Shown here in pieces: positions 17,741 to 27,149 of a DNA stretch of 64,000 nucleotides (positions within the stretch are counted from its first letter, which is position 1; each line of letters begins with the position of its first letter). This DNA is from Moritella sp. 5 (GTDB lineage Bacteria; Pseudomonadota; Gammaproteobacteria; Enterobacterales; Moritellaceae), in the NCBI RefSeq assembly GCF_018219455.1, contig NZ_CP056122.1:992001-1056000 (forward strand), given 5' to 3'. The notes beneath the pieces were generated by a model. That model was not told the origin of the DNA and ran no database searches. It was given only the letters and a program-made list of their open reading frames with translations. The translations under genes were made by a program, and so were the position numbers.

Positions 17741-19715
17741 AAATTTATTACAAATAGGCACGTCTGGTGTTTTAGGTCACCAGCAAATGCTTAATACCAC
17801 AGGTAATAACATTTCGAATGTTAATACGGATGGATATAGCCGTCAGCGCACCCAGCATAACTCACAAACAGATAACATGGGCCTTGCTCGTTCTGTTACT
17901 GGTCGTGAAGTTAATAAATTTGCGCAAGCTGAATTATTAATTGATAGCAGTGCTTTTAGTAATAAAGAAAAGTTGCTTGCTGAAATCACGCGTACAGACC
18001 AAGTCCTTTCTGATGAATCTAATAATATGAGCTCAGGTGTTTCGCAATTATTTGAATCTTTTCATACTGCCAATGATGATCCAACGTCGATTTCAAATCG
18101 TCAATTAGTGATTGCCGATGCGCAAACGTTGGCTGCCGGTTTCCGTAATGTTGGTGAGCAGTTAAATAATCAAGCAAGAACAGTAAACAGTGAACTTATA
18201 GAGAAACCAGCGTTACTTAACTCTTTGATTAAAGAAGTTGAAGGGTTTAATAAGCAGGTGATGATTGCGGAAAATACCTCACGAGGTGCTTCTGGCACGT
18301 TACTTGATCAGCGTGATGTTACGATCGAAGCGCTGGCAAAAGAACTCGACATATCAACGATTGTGAATGACAACAAAAGCATTTCAATTAATTTGCTGAA
18401 CGGGCAACCGTTAGTGATGCAAAACAGTGTCAGTCAGTTCCAAGCGGTTGGTGGTGATCCCGATCCCAGCAATATGGAACTGGTCTTAAAAATTGATAAA
18501 AATACCATGCCGCTACAAGATATTGAGCTTGGTGGACGTATTGGCGCATTGATAGAATTCCGCGATAAAACCATTAATTCATCGTTACGAGAGATAGGCC
18601 AATTAAGCCTTGGTATTGCTGATGCAGTGAACACTCAAAACAGAATGGGCTTAGACTTGAATGGCGAAATGGGTAAAGAGATATACACAATTCCGTCAAC
18701 ACAAGCAAAACATTATTCAGGTAACTCTAATCCTGCGCATGTGATCACAACTCAACTAATCGCAGGCGAGGGGAGTTCGTTAACAACCAGTCAATATCAA
18801 GTATCGATGACCAGCTCGATGAGTTTCGATGTTTATGAAATTAAAAATGGTGAGCGCAGTGCGAATCCGCTGGCGATTAATGGTGCTTATCCAGGTCCAG
18901 TCGAAGTCACTGACCATGGTTTTGAAATTGATTTTTCTGCTGCAACGGGTGGTTTTCAAAGTGGAGATAAATTTTTAATGAGTCCGACGTTGTTTAATCT
19001 TAATGATTATGATGTCACCCGCTCGCAACCAGAAGATATTGCGTTAGCCTCGATCTTGCGAGCAAAGACAGGGCCGACTAATACGACAATGAGCCGAATT
19101 TCCGTTACGGAGATATCGGATTCAACTCTCTCTTTTACAAATAACGATTTAAATATCACGGCACCACAACAGATCTCGGTGAATAACAGCGGTGATTTTG
19201 ATATTTATGATGGTAATGGCAGTTATATGGCCACCAGTTCTGGCGCATTGAATGGACAGGATTTATTTGCTAATGCTATTCCACCTTTAAATCCGGGCGT
19301 GGGCTATGAAATTAAAATGGATGGTAAACCAAATCCAGGTGAAATTTTTACATTAGCTTACAACCGTGACGCCATTGCAGATAACAGTAATGGTTTAAAA
19401 CTAGCTGGCTTAGAAAATGACGCCAAATTACGTAAAAATCATAAAAACAATGGTGAAAACCAGATGACGTTTGCTGAGGGCATTTCAACCATGATCTCAA
19501 CGGTTGGTAATAAAACCCGTGCCGCACGCGTTGATTCAGCTGCAAATGAAGCGAAATTAGTGCAAAGCCGTAATTGGATTGAAAGTGTGTCTGGAGTTAA
19601 TCTTGATGAAGAGGCTGCAAATATGGTGCGTTATGAACAGGCTTACAATGCATCCGCACAAGTGGTGAGTATTTCCCAAAAAATATTCGATACCATTCTG
19701 AATGCAGCGAGGTAA
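17736..19715 (+). CDS. flgK: Hook-filament junction protein FlgK (HAP1)
   Basis: First junction protein between hook and filament, exported with FlgN as chaperone. The 659-aa protein has the conserved N-terminus (LLQIGTSGVLGHQQMLNTTG, NNISNVNTDGYSRQRTQ) and the C-terminal axial helix (GVNLDEEAANMVRYEQAYNA, SAQVVSISQKIFDTIL). The middle is longer than in E. coli FlgK (547 aa), as in other marine polar systems. No sigma-54 or sigma-28 motif was found in the 99-bp gap before it. A duplicated ribosome site and mini-ORF precede the start. Confidence 0.95.
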   Translation: MANLLQIGTSGVLGHQQMLNTTGNNISNVNTDGYSRQRTQHNSQTDNMGLARSVTGREVNKFAQAELLIDSSAFSNKEKLLAEITRTDQVLSDESNNMSSGVSQLFESFHTANDDPTSISNRQLVIADAQTLAAGFRNVGEQLNNQARTVNSELIEKPALLNSLIKEVEGFNKQVMIAENTSRGASGTLLDQRDVTIEALAKELDISTIVNDNKSISINLLNGQPLVMQNSVSQFQAVGGDPDPSNMELVLKIDKNTMPLQDIELGGRIGALIEFRDKTINSSLREIGQLSLGIADAVNTQNRMGLDLNGEMGKEIYTIPSTQAKHYSGNSNPAHVITTQLIAGEGSSLTTSQYQVSMTSSMSFDVYEIKNGERSANPLAINGAYPGPVEVTDHGFEIDFSAATGGFQSGDKFLMSPTLFNLNDYDVTRSQPEDIALASILRAKTGPTNTTMSRISVTEISDSTLSFTNNDLNITAPQQISVNNSGDFDIYDGNGSYMATSSGALNGQDLFANAIPPLNPGVGYEIKMDGKPNPGEIFTLAYNRDAIADNSNGLKLAGLENDAKLRKNHKNNGENQMTFAEGISTMISTVGNKTRAARVDSAANEAKLVQSRNWIESVSGVNLDEEAANMVRYEQAYNASAQVVSISQKIFDTILNAAR

Positions 19716-19720
19716 TTAAG

Positions 19721-20959
19721 ATGCGATTAACCAATAACCAAATATTTTCTCGCTCGATGCAAGACATGTCGCAAACACAAAAGCGCTTGAATACGGCACA
19801 TTCGCAAGTCACCTCTCAAGAAAAGTTTCGTACTTCGGGTGATGCACCAGCTGAAATAGCGAAATCGAGTTACCTGAATGATGAAATCAAAAAAAATACC
19901 CAATACCAAACTAATGGGTTGATGTTGAAAAGTACATTAGGCTTAGAAGAAACAACACTCAATAACTTACATATTGCGATGGAACGTGGACGGGTGCTTT
20001 CGGTTCGTGCGCTTAATGGTTCCGTTGATTCGCAAGATAGATATGCCATTTCGTTAGAAATAGACCAAGTACAAAAAGAAGTATTCAGTTTAGTAAATAG
20101 TAAAAATGCCAGTGGCGATTTTATTTTTTCTGGTACCGCGTCGCATTTACAAGCGTATGTCAAAGATGATCAAACGGGAGAATATACCTATCGTGGTAAT
20201 GAACAAGACAATGATATTCAAATCGCGACCAATGTCTATATTAAGGGGAGCGATAATGGCAAGCGAGTGTTTGAATCTGCCCCAGCTCGGTTAACCACGA
20301 ATAGCAGTAATCTTACCGGTAATATCATGACCGTGACGACTGAAGTCGTAGACCAAGGGGAATATGATAATTTCCACGGCAAGAATTATGATCATAGTAA
20401 CCCAGCAAACAATACCTTTAAGCTTAATGTTATAGCGCCGTTACTTCCCGGTAATAGTGATACTTTTGAGATCTTAGATAGTAATAATAGTGTGCTTCAA
20501 AGTGGTAATTTCACTTCAGAAAAGGGAATTCGTTTTAATGGTGTCAACATTACGGCGCAAGGGACTTCACCGGGTAGTGCCGATATATCTTTAGAACCAC
20601 CGAATAATGTCAATATTTTGAACACACTCGAGTCATTAAAAACGGCACTAACGGATACTTCATTATCAAATACCGAATTTCGAGAGCAGATGGCGGATGC
20701 ACAAATTGGTATTGAAAATGCTAAAAATTCAGTGATGTCTACTATGTCTACGCTTGGTGGTCGTAATAACACGATTACACGTGTAACAGAGTCAAATGAA
20801 TCGTTTAAGGTTATTAATCAGGAAGCGATGGCAATTCTTACCGAGGCAGATCTTGCCGCGGCAATGACTGACTTAACGAAAGAGCAAAATATTCTTGAGA
20901 TGAGCTATAAGTCATTTAATAAAATCAATAACTTAAGTTTATTTAACTCCGTGTCATAG
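19721..20959 (+). CDS. flgL: Hook-filament junction protein FlgL (HAP3)
   Basis: Second junction protein, on which flagellin polymerises. The 412-aa protein starts MRLTNNQIFSRSMQDMSQTQ and ends with flagellin-like helices (LTEADLAAAMTDLTKEQNIL, MSYKSFNKINNLSLFNSV). Residues 140-300 form an inserted outer domain not present in the 317-aa E. coli protein. It starts 5 bp after flgK, so the two form an operon. The first flagellin follows behind its own sigma-54 promoter. Confidence 0.95.
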   Translation: MRLTNNQIFSRSMQDMSQTQKRLNTAHSQVTSQEKFRTSGDAPAEIAKSSYLNDEIKKNTQYQTNGLMLKSTLGLEETTLNNLHIAMERGRVLSVRALNGSVDSQDRYAISLEIDQVQKEVFSLVNSKNASGDFIFSGTASHLQAYVKDDQTGEYTYRGNEQDNDIQIATNVYIKGSDNGKRVFESAPARLTTNSSNLTGNIMTVTTEVVDQGEYDNFHGKNYDHSNPANNTFKLNVIAPLLPGNSDTFEILDSNNSVLQSGNFTSEKGIRFNGVNITAQGTSPGSADISLEPPNNVNILNTLESLKTALTDTSLSNTEFREQMADAQIGIENAKNSVMSTMSTLGGRNNTITRVTESNESFKVINQEAMAILTEADLAAAMTDLTKEQNILEMSYKSFNKINNLSLFNSVS

Positions 20960-20961
20960 TT

Positions 20962-20977
20962 TGGCACACAACTTGCT
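20962..20977 (+). promoter_or_regulatory. Sigma-54 promoter of flagellin 1
   Basis: TGGCAC-N5-TTGCT, full -24/-12 match with 10 nt between GG and GC. It starts just after the flgL stop and predicts a leader of about 85-90 nt. Confidence 0.9.
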
Positions 20978-21075
20978 ATTTTAAATACATAAATAATTTA
21001 TAGACTGGAACTTAAGCACGACTTACATACAAATTATGTCGCTGCTTAATCACGTTAAACACAGAGGGAAAACGA

Positions 21076-21900
21076 ATGGCTATATATGTAAACACTAACG
21101 TTGCGTCTTTAAACTCACAACGTAATTTAACTAATTCGACGAATGCACTACAAACATCGTTTGAACGTTTATCATCTGGTAAACGAGTTAATTCGGCTGC
21201 TGATGATGCTGCGGGCTTACAAATTGGTTCTCGTTTAGAAGCACAAGTAAACGGTTTGAACCAAGGTGCGCGAAATGCCAATGATGGTATCTCAATGGCA
21301 CAAACTGCTGAAGGTGCGTTAGATGAAACAACCAATATGTTACAACGTATGCGTGTGCTTTCAATCCAATCTGCCAATGGCTCAAACAGTACTGCCGATC
21401 GCGAAGCGCTAAATAAAGAGTTTGGTCAGTTACAAAATGAAATTGATCGTGTAGCAAAAGATACAACGTTTGGTGGCGAGACGTTACTTGATGCATCATT
21501 TAATAATGACTTTCAAGTGGGTGCTGATGCTAACCAAGTCATTAATGTTAAGATTACCACAAACATGAACTCACTCGGTTTAGGCGTTGGTACTGCTGCG
21601 TCTAATGTACTTACTGCGACAGCTGCTCAAACGGCTATCGAAAGTTTGGACACGGCGATTGCGTCGGTAACAGATATACGAGGTGACCTGGGTGCGAAAC
21701 AAAACCGTTTCTCATCAACAATTCGTAATTTATCAAATATCTCTGAGAATGTATCGTCATCTAAATCTCGTATTATGGATGCAGACTTTGCTGCTGAATC
21801 TGCGAAATTAGCGCAAAATCAAGTTTCTCAGCAAGCTGCAAGCACAATGCTAAGTCAAGCTAATCAACAATCTCAAGTTGCTATGTCGTTATTAGGCTAA
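21076..21900 (+). CDS. Flagellin 1
   Basis: Filament subunit exported by the flagellar apparatus. The 274-aa protein is a short flagellin consisting almost only of the conserved D0/D1 ends: N-terminal [40 protein letters not shown], and C-terminal [25 protein letters not shown]-like [18 protein letters not shown]. There is no D2/D3 outer domain; the variable part spans only about residues 160-215. It is closest to flagellin 2 in both ends. The sigma-54 promoter suggests it is expressed before FliA is released, as the main (flaA-type) flagellin of Vibrio is. Confidence 0.96.
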   Translation: MAIYVNTNVASLNSQRNLTNSTNALQTSFERLSSGKRVNSAADDAAGLQIGSRLEAQVNGLNQGARNANDGISMAQTAEGALDETTNMLQRMRVLSIQSANGSNSTADREALNKEFGQLQNEIDRVAKDTTFGGETLLDASFNNDFQVGADANQVINVKITTNMNSLGLGVGTAASNVLTATAAQTAIESLDTAIASVTDIRGDLGAKQNRFSSTIRNLSNISENVSSSKSRIMDADFAAESAKLAQNQVSQQAASTMLSQANQQSQVAMSLLG

Positions 21901-22370
21901 GAGGGGGGGCTCCCTCTGGCCCCTTTGGGGCCGCCTAATATATTGCTTTTACCTATATCCTTATCATTATTGCCCTATGTAAGCGTATAGGTAAAAGTAT
22001 TTTACCTTCCTACTCTCTACTCTCTTTTATTACACCGAATTTTAATCATTTCGATATTAAATCTTATCTTTAAAATCATTGTTTACTTGTACTGGTAGTG
22101 TCATTTTTTGTCATCAAAAATACAACTGACAATTATTTGTTGTTGAACATTCGCAACTGGCAATATGACGGCAAAATTTTGTCTTGATGGTTATTAGGGT
22201 TTATTAATGATTAATATACCACGCGATAAAAAATGAGAGTTAAGTTTAATTGCAAGTAAAAACAGTGTGTTATAACTTTGTTTTCATTTTAAATGTATTT
22301 GGCATGCCGATTGCTTTATCTAAGATACATAACATTTATTTAATTTGAAACAAGCAAAAAGGAAGATACC
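21901..22370. other. Intergenic region between flagellins 1 and 2
   Basis: 470 bp. It opens with two GC-rich hairpins after the flagellin 1 stop (21901-21916 and GGCCCC-TTT-GGGGCC at 21918-21932), a likely 3' end or stability structure with no T-run. Then come three related arms: CTTTTACCTATA (21946-21957), TATAGGTAAAAG (21986-21997) and TTTTACC (about 22000-22006). The middle arm can pair with either neighbour. The rest is AT-rich with no ORF, until the sigma-54 promoter at 22300. Confidence 0.6.
22300..22315 (+). promoter_or_regulatory. Sigma-54 promoter of flagellin 2
   Basis: TGGCAT-N5-TTGCT, GG and GC 10 nt apart. It lies 55 bp upstream of the GTG start, giving a short leader of about 44 nt. 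Confidence 0.88.
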
Positions 22371-23198
22371 GTGGCCTTATATGTAAATACAAATGTAGCA
22401 TCTTTAAATTCACAACGTAATTTGACGAACTCTACAAATGCGTTACAAACATCATTTGAGCGCCTATCTTCTGGTAAGCGTATTAACTCCGCTGCAGATG
22501 ATGCGGCAGGACTACAGATTGGTTCTCGCTTAGAGTCTCAAGTTAATGGCTTAAATCAAGCTGCACGTAATGCCAATGATGGCATATCTCTTGCGCAAAC
22601 AGCGGAAGGTGCACTAGACGAAACCACCAATATGCTACAACGTATGCGAGTATTATCAATTCAGTCTGCGAATGGCTCAAATAGTGCCGCAGATCGTGTT
22701 GCACTGGATAATGAATATGGTCAGTTGCAAGAAGAAATTAATCGCGTGGCTGCGGATACAACGTTTGGTGGTATGAATTTATTAAATTCGACGTTTAATC
22801 AAGATTTCCAAATCGGTCCCGATGCGAATCAAATCATTACTGTAAAAATATCGACGAACATGAATGCGCTCGGCTTAGGTGTTGGTACTGCGACATCTGA
22901 TATTTTAAACCCTTTAAATGCGCAAAAGGCTATTGATAATCTAGATACCGCAATTGCAACGGTGACGGACATCCGTGGTGATCTGGGTGCCAAGCAAAAC
23001 CGTTTCTCATCAACGATCCGTAATTTAACTAATATTTCGGAAAATGTGTCTGCGTCTAAGTCACGTATTATGGATGCCGATTTTGCCGCTGAATCAGCAA
23101 AACTGGCTCAGAATCAAGTATCGCAACAAGCTGCAAGTACCATGCTGAGCCAAGCGAACCAGCAATCGCAAGTAGCCATGTCATTATTACAAGGTTAA
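22371..23198 (+). CDS. Flagellin 2
   Basis: Second filament subunit, 275 aa, with the same compact D0/D1 architecture as flagellin 1 and long identical stretches at both ends ([40 protein letters not shown]). Differences concentrate in about residues 120-205. The start is GTG, with AAGGAAG about 5 nt upstream. Like flagellin 1 it has a sigma-54 rather than sigma-28 promoter, so two flagellins appear to belong to the same early class. Likely a recent tandem duplicate of flagellin 1. Confidence 0.95.
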   Translation: MALYVNTNVASLNSQRNLTNSTNALQTSFERLSSGKRINSAADDAAGLQIGSRLESQVNGLNQAARNANDGISLAQTAEGALDETTNMLQRMRVLSIQSANGSNSAADRVALDNEYGQLQEEINRVAADTTFGGMNLLNSTFNQDFQIGPDANQIITVKISTNMNALGLGVGTATSDILNPLNAQKAIDNLDTAIATVTDIRGDLGAKQNRFSSTIRNLTNISENVSASKSRIMDADFAAESAKLAQNQVSQQAASTMLSQANQQSQVAMSLLQG

Positions 23199-23569
23199 TA
23201 GTTGCAAGGCTAATCGCCTATTATTTTGGCTCGAAAGGGCCAAAATAATACATTTCTATTCTTGGAAATGTCCTTTTCAATTTTTAAATTATCCCTTCCC
23301 TTTTTTATAACATTAGGCCGAGTTGATTAACAATTATTCAACACTTTTGAGTGCTTGTTGTAATTTGTTGAAATTAAACAGTTAAATGTGGATGCCAGTT
23401 CAAGTTTCGAAGTGAATTGGAAATAAATTAAATAAAAATTAAAAATAACTCTAAAGGATGTATTTTTATTGTCGATAACTTTCATGACGATACAAATAAC
23501 TGATTATTAATAAGGGCTGTATTTTATATACACAGCAGTCCTTTACAGGATTTCTTTTAGGAGACGAAT
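23199..23569. other. Intergenic region between flagellins 2 and 3
   Basis: 371 bp. A 12-bp perfect hairpin (TATTATTTTGGC 23219-23230 with GCCAAAATAATA 23239-23250) follows flagellin 2 and probably marks its 3' end although it has no T-run. The following 200 bp are very AT-rich with no ORF. The sigma-28 promoter of flagellin 3 lies at 23452-23478, and AGGAG precedes the start. Confidence 0.6.
23452..23478 (+). promoter_or_regulatory. Sigma-28 (FliA) promoter of flagellin 3
   Basis: TAAA (23452-23455), 15 nt, GTCGATAA (23471-23478): one mismatch to TAAA-N15-GCCGATAA. It has the same -10 variant as the flgM promoter. Leader about 85 nt. Confidence 0.88.
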
Positions 23570-24391
23570 ATGGCTGTTTATGTAAATACCAATGTAGCAT
23601 CTTTAAATTCACAACGTCATTTAGGTAATGCTACCAACGAATTACAGACTTCTTTCCAACGTTTATCATCTGGTAAGCGTATCAATAGCGCTGCGGATGA
23701 TGCTGCTGGTTTACAAATCGGTTCTCGTTTAGAGTCACAAGTCAATGGTTTAAACCAAGCATCTCGAAATGCAAATGACGGTATTTCAATGGCGCAAACC
23801 GCGGAAGGTGCGCTAGACGAAACAACGAACATGTTACAACGTATGCGTGTAATTTCAATTCAATCTTCGAATGGTTCAAACTCTCAAGCTGATCGTAATG
23901 CATTGCAATCAGAATTCAATGAATTACAAACTGAAATTACGCGTGTATCAACGGATACAACGTTTGGTGGTGAAAAGTTACTTGATGGTAATTTCAATCG
24001 TGAGATTCAAGTCGGTGCTGATGCGAACCAAACCATTACATTAAAAATGACAACAAGTATGGATGCGACAGCGTTGGCTGTGGGTAGTACTACAACGAAT
24101 GTTTCATCTGCTGGTGGCGCACAATCAGCAATTACGGCTCTCGATGCAGCGCTTGAAACTGTAACGGGTACACGTGCTGATCTAGGTGCGAAACAAAACC
24201 GTTTTTCATCAACGATTCGTAACATCAGCAATATCTCTGAAAATGTATCAGCGTCTAAATCACGTATTGTTGATACTGATTTTGCTGCCGAGTCAGCTAA
24301 ACTGGCACAAACTCAAGTACAGCAACAGGCGGCAAGTTCGATGTTAAGCCAAGCCAATCAAACCTCACAAGTAGCGCTATCACTGCTTTAA
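23570..24391 (+). CDS. Flagellin 3
   Basis: Third filament subunit, 273 aa. It keeps the D0/D1 ends ([60 protein letters not shown]) but is the most diverged of the three, e.g. VDTDF instead of MDADF and an altered region around residues 115-205. The sigma-28 promoter predicts later expression than flagellins 1 and 2, so it may sit in a different part of the filament or act as a minor subunit. A strong terminator follows. Confidence 0.95.
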   Translation: MAVYVNTNVASLNSQRHLGNATNELQTSFQRLSSGKRINSAADDAAGLQIGSRLESQVNGLNQASRNANDGISMAQTAEGALDETTNMLQRMRVISIQSSNGSNSQADRNALQSEFNELQTEITRVSTDTTFGGEKLLDGNFNREIQVGADANQTITLKMTTSMDATALAVGSTTTNVSSAGGAQSAITALDAALETVTGTRADLGAKQNRFSSTIRNISNISENVSASKSRIVDTDFAAESAKLAQTQVQQQAASSMLSQANQTSQVALSLL

Positions 24392-24408
24392 TCGTTTAGG
24401 TTTATATT

Positions 24409-24433
24409 TGCCCTGCACTTTGCAGGGCATTTT
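24409..24433 (+). terminator. Terminator after flagellin 3
   Basis: TGCCCTGCA and TGCAGGGCA form a 9-bp perfect stem with a 3-nt loop, followed by TTTT. It lies 18 bp after the stop codon. Confidence 0.9.
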
Positions 24434-24450
24434 GGTCTTTGGGGGTTACC

Positions 24451-24864
24451 ATGTCCATTGATAATAATATGGATCATAAGAGCATTCGTTTTAATCCTGA
24501 CCCTGTTGTGACAAAAGAACCTGTCATAACGAATCCTGCCGTTTTAATTTCACCAATCGAACAAGTTTTACCGATCGAAAATTCATTATCTGAACCAAAA
24601 ATAGCGAATGATATAAATTTGGAACAAAAATTGCTTGAAGCAAAGGATACGCTACAAGCTAATTTTGATGTTAATAATAAGAAGCTAAACTTTAGTGTTC
24701 ATGGTGATACTGGCCGTATGGTCGTTAAAATTGTTGATCCTGAAAGTGGTGAAACACTGAAAGAACTACCATCAGAAGCGGTTTTAAAGATGGTCGCTAA
24801 CATTGAACAATTTCAAGACAATATATCAGCTAGTTCAGGTCTCTTATTCGATGAGATGGTTTGA
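24451..24864 (+). CDS. flaG: FlaG family protein
   Basis: Small protein that in Vibrio and related bacteria influences filament length; exact mechanism is not settled. About 137 aa. The N-terminal half is low complexity (proline, asparagine). The C-terminal FlaG domain (about residues 70-137) reads LNFSVHGDTGRMVVKIVDPE and LKELPSEAVLKMVANIEQFQ. I place the start at ATG 24451, which has GGGGGT 5 nt upstream; the in-frame TTG at 24439 lies inside that ribosome site. It is between flagellin 3 and fliD, the usual flaG position. Confidence 0.92.
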   Translation: MSIDNNMDHKSIRFNPDPVVTKEPVITNPAVLISPIEQVLPIENSLSEPKIANDINLEQKLLEAKDTLQANFDVNNKKLNFSVHGDTGRMVVKIVDPESGETLKELPSEAVLKMVANIEQFQDNISASSGLLFDEMV

Positions 24865-24897
24865 TTAATACAGCGAGATAAAATAGTCTGATGTTTA

Positions 24898-24927
24898 ATG
24901 CGATAGGCAATTGTTTGCCTATCGCAT
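24898..24927. other. Perfect 13-bp hairpin between flaG and fliD
   Basis: ATGCGATAGGCAA pairs with TTGCCTATCGCAT over a 4-nt loop, with no T-run. It may partly terminate or protect the flaG end; fliD begins 28 bp later. Confidence 0.6.
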
Positions 24928-24954
24928 TACTATTGATGAAAATTAAGGATACAC

Positions 24955-26349
24955 ATGGCCGGTATTACGATGGCAGGTTCAGGTTCAGGTTTAGATCTGG
25001 AAACGATCATTTCAACATTTGTAACTGCTGAAAAAACGCCAAAAGAAACACGCTTAAACAAGAAAGAAACCGACCTTACAACGGAATTATCTGGTATTGG
25101 CACTTTGAAAGCGGGCTTGGCCGACTTTAAGGCCATTACTGGCCAATTGGGTAATCTGGACTCTTTTTATCAAAGTAAAACTAATATTAATTATCAAGGC
25201 CGAAATGTCGAGCAAACCACTGCCGGTAACGGTGTAGATAGCGCTGCGTTGCCTATTACTATTAAAACGAAAGGTGTGGTACCAAAAGGTGCATTTGATG
25301 TTGAAGTGAAACAACTTGCACAGGGTGCGCGATTGGAGTCTGATTTTTTACCTGATCGAGAAACCAAACCTGGGCAGGGCATGCTGTACTTTGATGCAGG
25401 TAAAGATACTTTCCAAGTGAATGTTAATGTCACTGATACTTTACAAGATATTCAGAAAAAAATTAACGATGCGCCTGACAACTACGGTATTAGTGCCAAT
25501 GTAATTAGCTCTGATCTGGGGGCTAAAATTGTCTATACCTCAGAAAAAAGCGGTAAAGAAAATGATTTAGCCGTTTTCACCTCAGATTCGAGCTTGAGTA
25601 TTATTTCATCCAGTATGGGTGGCCACCCTGCTACCGATGCGATTATTACGGTGGATGGAAATACTATAACCAAAGATACTAATGTCTTTAATCATGCAGT
25701 ATCAGGCGTCACTATTACTGCCAATAGTTTGACTAAACTGAACGAGCCTGCCAATTTTTCAACGTCGACAGACCACGCTGCGGTGCAAGAACTCATTTAC
25801 GGCTTTGTAGATGGTTATAATACCTTGATGGAGAGTATCAATGTATTGACCCACCCTGAGACGGGTGTCTTGAAGTATGACTCAAGCGCACGAAGTATCA
25901 AACAGCAACTGCAGAGTATTACCGGCGGCGTGGTTAATGATGCCAATAAGAAACTAAACACCTTATACGGCGCAGGTATTTCGTTAGAAGAAGGTGGGTT
26001 GTTAGCGGTTAATCCGTTTGGTATGCATGGGTCTAAGTCTGGTACTCAACGCTTAAATGATGCAGTAAATAACTCATTAGATGATCTTGGCAAACTTTTT
26101 GCAGGGAATAATGGTATTGCGGCACAAGTGAATCGCGTGTTGGCAAACAATTTGGGAAATCGGGGGATGATTTCTCAGCAGGAAAATATGCTGAATGATA
26201 ATTTACGTGGTATTGGGGATGATCGCGATAAATTGGATCGCCACATTACATCATTTGAAGATACATTACGGAAGAAATATACCGCTTTAGATAATACGGT
26301 GTCACGTTATAATGCCACCGGTGATTATATTCGTAGTGTATTAGGTTAA
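24955..26349 (+). CDS. fliD: Flagellar filament cap protein FliD
   Basis: Forms the cap at the filament tip that folds and inserts flagellin. The 464-aa protein has the family start GITMAGSGSGLDLETIISTF, the N-terminal FliD domain to about residue 120, a middle domain with VDGNTITKDTNVFNHAVSGV (about 235-255), and the C-terminal helical domain (about 270-460) ending RYNATGDYIRSVLG. Length is standard. AAGGA precedes the ATG. It is followed by its usual chaperone-type genes. Confidence 0.95.
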   Translation: MAGITMAGSGSGLDLETIISTFVTAEKTPKETRLNKKETDLTTELSGIGTLKAGLADFKAITGQLGNLDSFYQSKTNINYQGRNVEQTTAGNGVDSAALPITIKTKGVVPKGAFDVEVKQLAQGARLESDFLPDRETKPGQGMLYFDAGKDTFQVNVNVTDTLQDIQKKINDAPDNYGISANVISSDLGAKIVYTSEKSGKENDLAVFTSDSSLSIISSSMGGHPATDAIITVDGNTITKDTNVFNHAVSGVTITANSLTKLNEPANFSTSTDHAAVQELIYGFVDGYNTLMESINVLTHPETGVLKYDSSARSIKQQLQSITGGVVNDANKKLNTLYGAGISLEEGGLLAVNPFGMHGSKSGTQRLNDAVNNSLDDLGKLFAGNNGIAAQVNRVLANNLGNRGMISQQENMLNDNLRGIGDDRDKLDRHITSFEDTLRKKYTALDNTVSRYNATGDYIRSVLG

Positions 26350-26397
26350 TCATATTATTTTTTGGTATTTAAATAAATCAATAGTTAGGTAAAAAAC

Positions 26398-26820
26398 ATG
26401 AGAGCTAATATAAGACGTTATCAGCAAGTCAGCCGAGAAAGTGGTATTTCTACTGCTGATAACCACCAAGTGATTTTTATGTTGTTACAGGGGTTATTAG
26501 ATTCTGTAGCGGTAACAAAAGGCTGTATTTTACGTAAAGATATTGAAGGTAAAGCCAAATCTATTAATAAATCAATTAATATTACATCTGGTCTGATCGA
26601 TGGTATTAACCATAAGATTCATCCCGAGATTGGTGAAAACTTTGATGCGCTTTATCGTTATATACAAGTGCGTTTAAATGATGCGTCATTAGAGCGTTCA
26701 GTTGAACCGCTAGATGAAATCACAGAATTAGTCACACCGATTAAAGATGCATGGTTAAACATTCCTCAAGCGGAAAAAGAAAAAGCGGAATCGATTCGCA
26801 AGCAAGCTAGCGGTGCTTAA
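26398..26820 (+). CDS. fliS: Flagellin export chaperone FliS
   Basis: Binds flagellin C-termini in the cytoplasm to prevent early polymerisation. The 140-aa protein is a four-helix bundle by pattern, with conserved features: RRYQQVSRESGISTADNHQV, IFMLLQGLLDSVAVTKGCI, and INKSINITSGLIDGI. It lies 48 bp after fliD. The next gene overlaps its stop codon by 1 nt (TAATG), pointing to translational coupling. Confidence 0.92.
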   Translation: MRANIRRYQQVSRESGISTADNHQVIFMLLQGLLDSVAVTKGCILRKDIEGKAKSINKSINITSGLIDGINHKIHPEIGENFDALYRYIQVRLNDASLERSVEPLDEITELVTPIKDAWLNIPQAEKEKAESIRKQASGA

Positions 26821-27140
26821 TGATGAATGCCACTGACGTTGAATTAATGGCGAAAATATCGGCTATCTCCGCGCAAGCAAAGCAAGCAATTATAGAAGAG
26901 CTGTTGGCTGAATGTGATCAACTATTAATCCAACGTCAGGTTTTAATTGAGCAGTTAGTCACGCGTTCAAACCCTGCTCAATCTCTTAATACCCATGCTT
27001 TTCTTACTCAGTTAATGGCGGATGACCAAACGCAAATCGCATCATTAAAAAAATCGAAATTAGCCCTTGAATCACAGCAAGTTATCACTAAGCGTAGTGC
27101 TAAATCAATTAATCGCTATCTTACTATTAAACAATTTTAG
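26820..27140 (+). CDS. Small FliT-like flagellar chaperone (tentative)
   Basis: A 106-aa helical protein with no motif I can name. Heptad-like leucine spacing runs through ELLAECDQLLIQRQVLIEQL and on to the end. Size, helical content and position after fliD-fliS are those of FliT in enteric bacteria and of FlaI in Vibrio, where the product is thought to act as an export chaperone for FliD. Translation is coupled to fliS through the TAATG overlap; a second ATG follows immediately at 26823. The function is inferred from context. Confidence 0.65.
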   Translation: MMNATDVELMAKISAISAQAKQAIIEELLAECDQLLIQRQVLIEQLVTRSNPAQSLNTHAFLTQLMADDQTQIASLKKSKLALESQQVITKRSAKSINRYLTIKQF

Positions 27141-27149
27141 GTTGTTATT

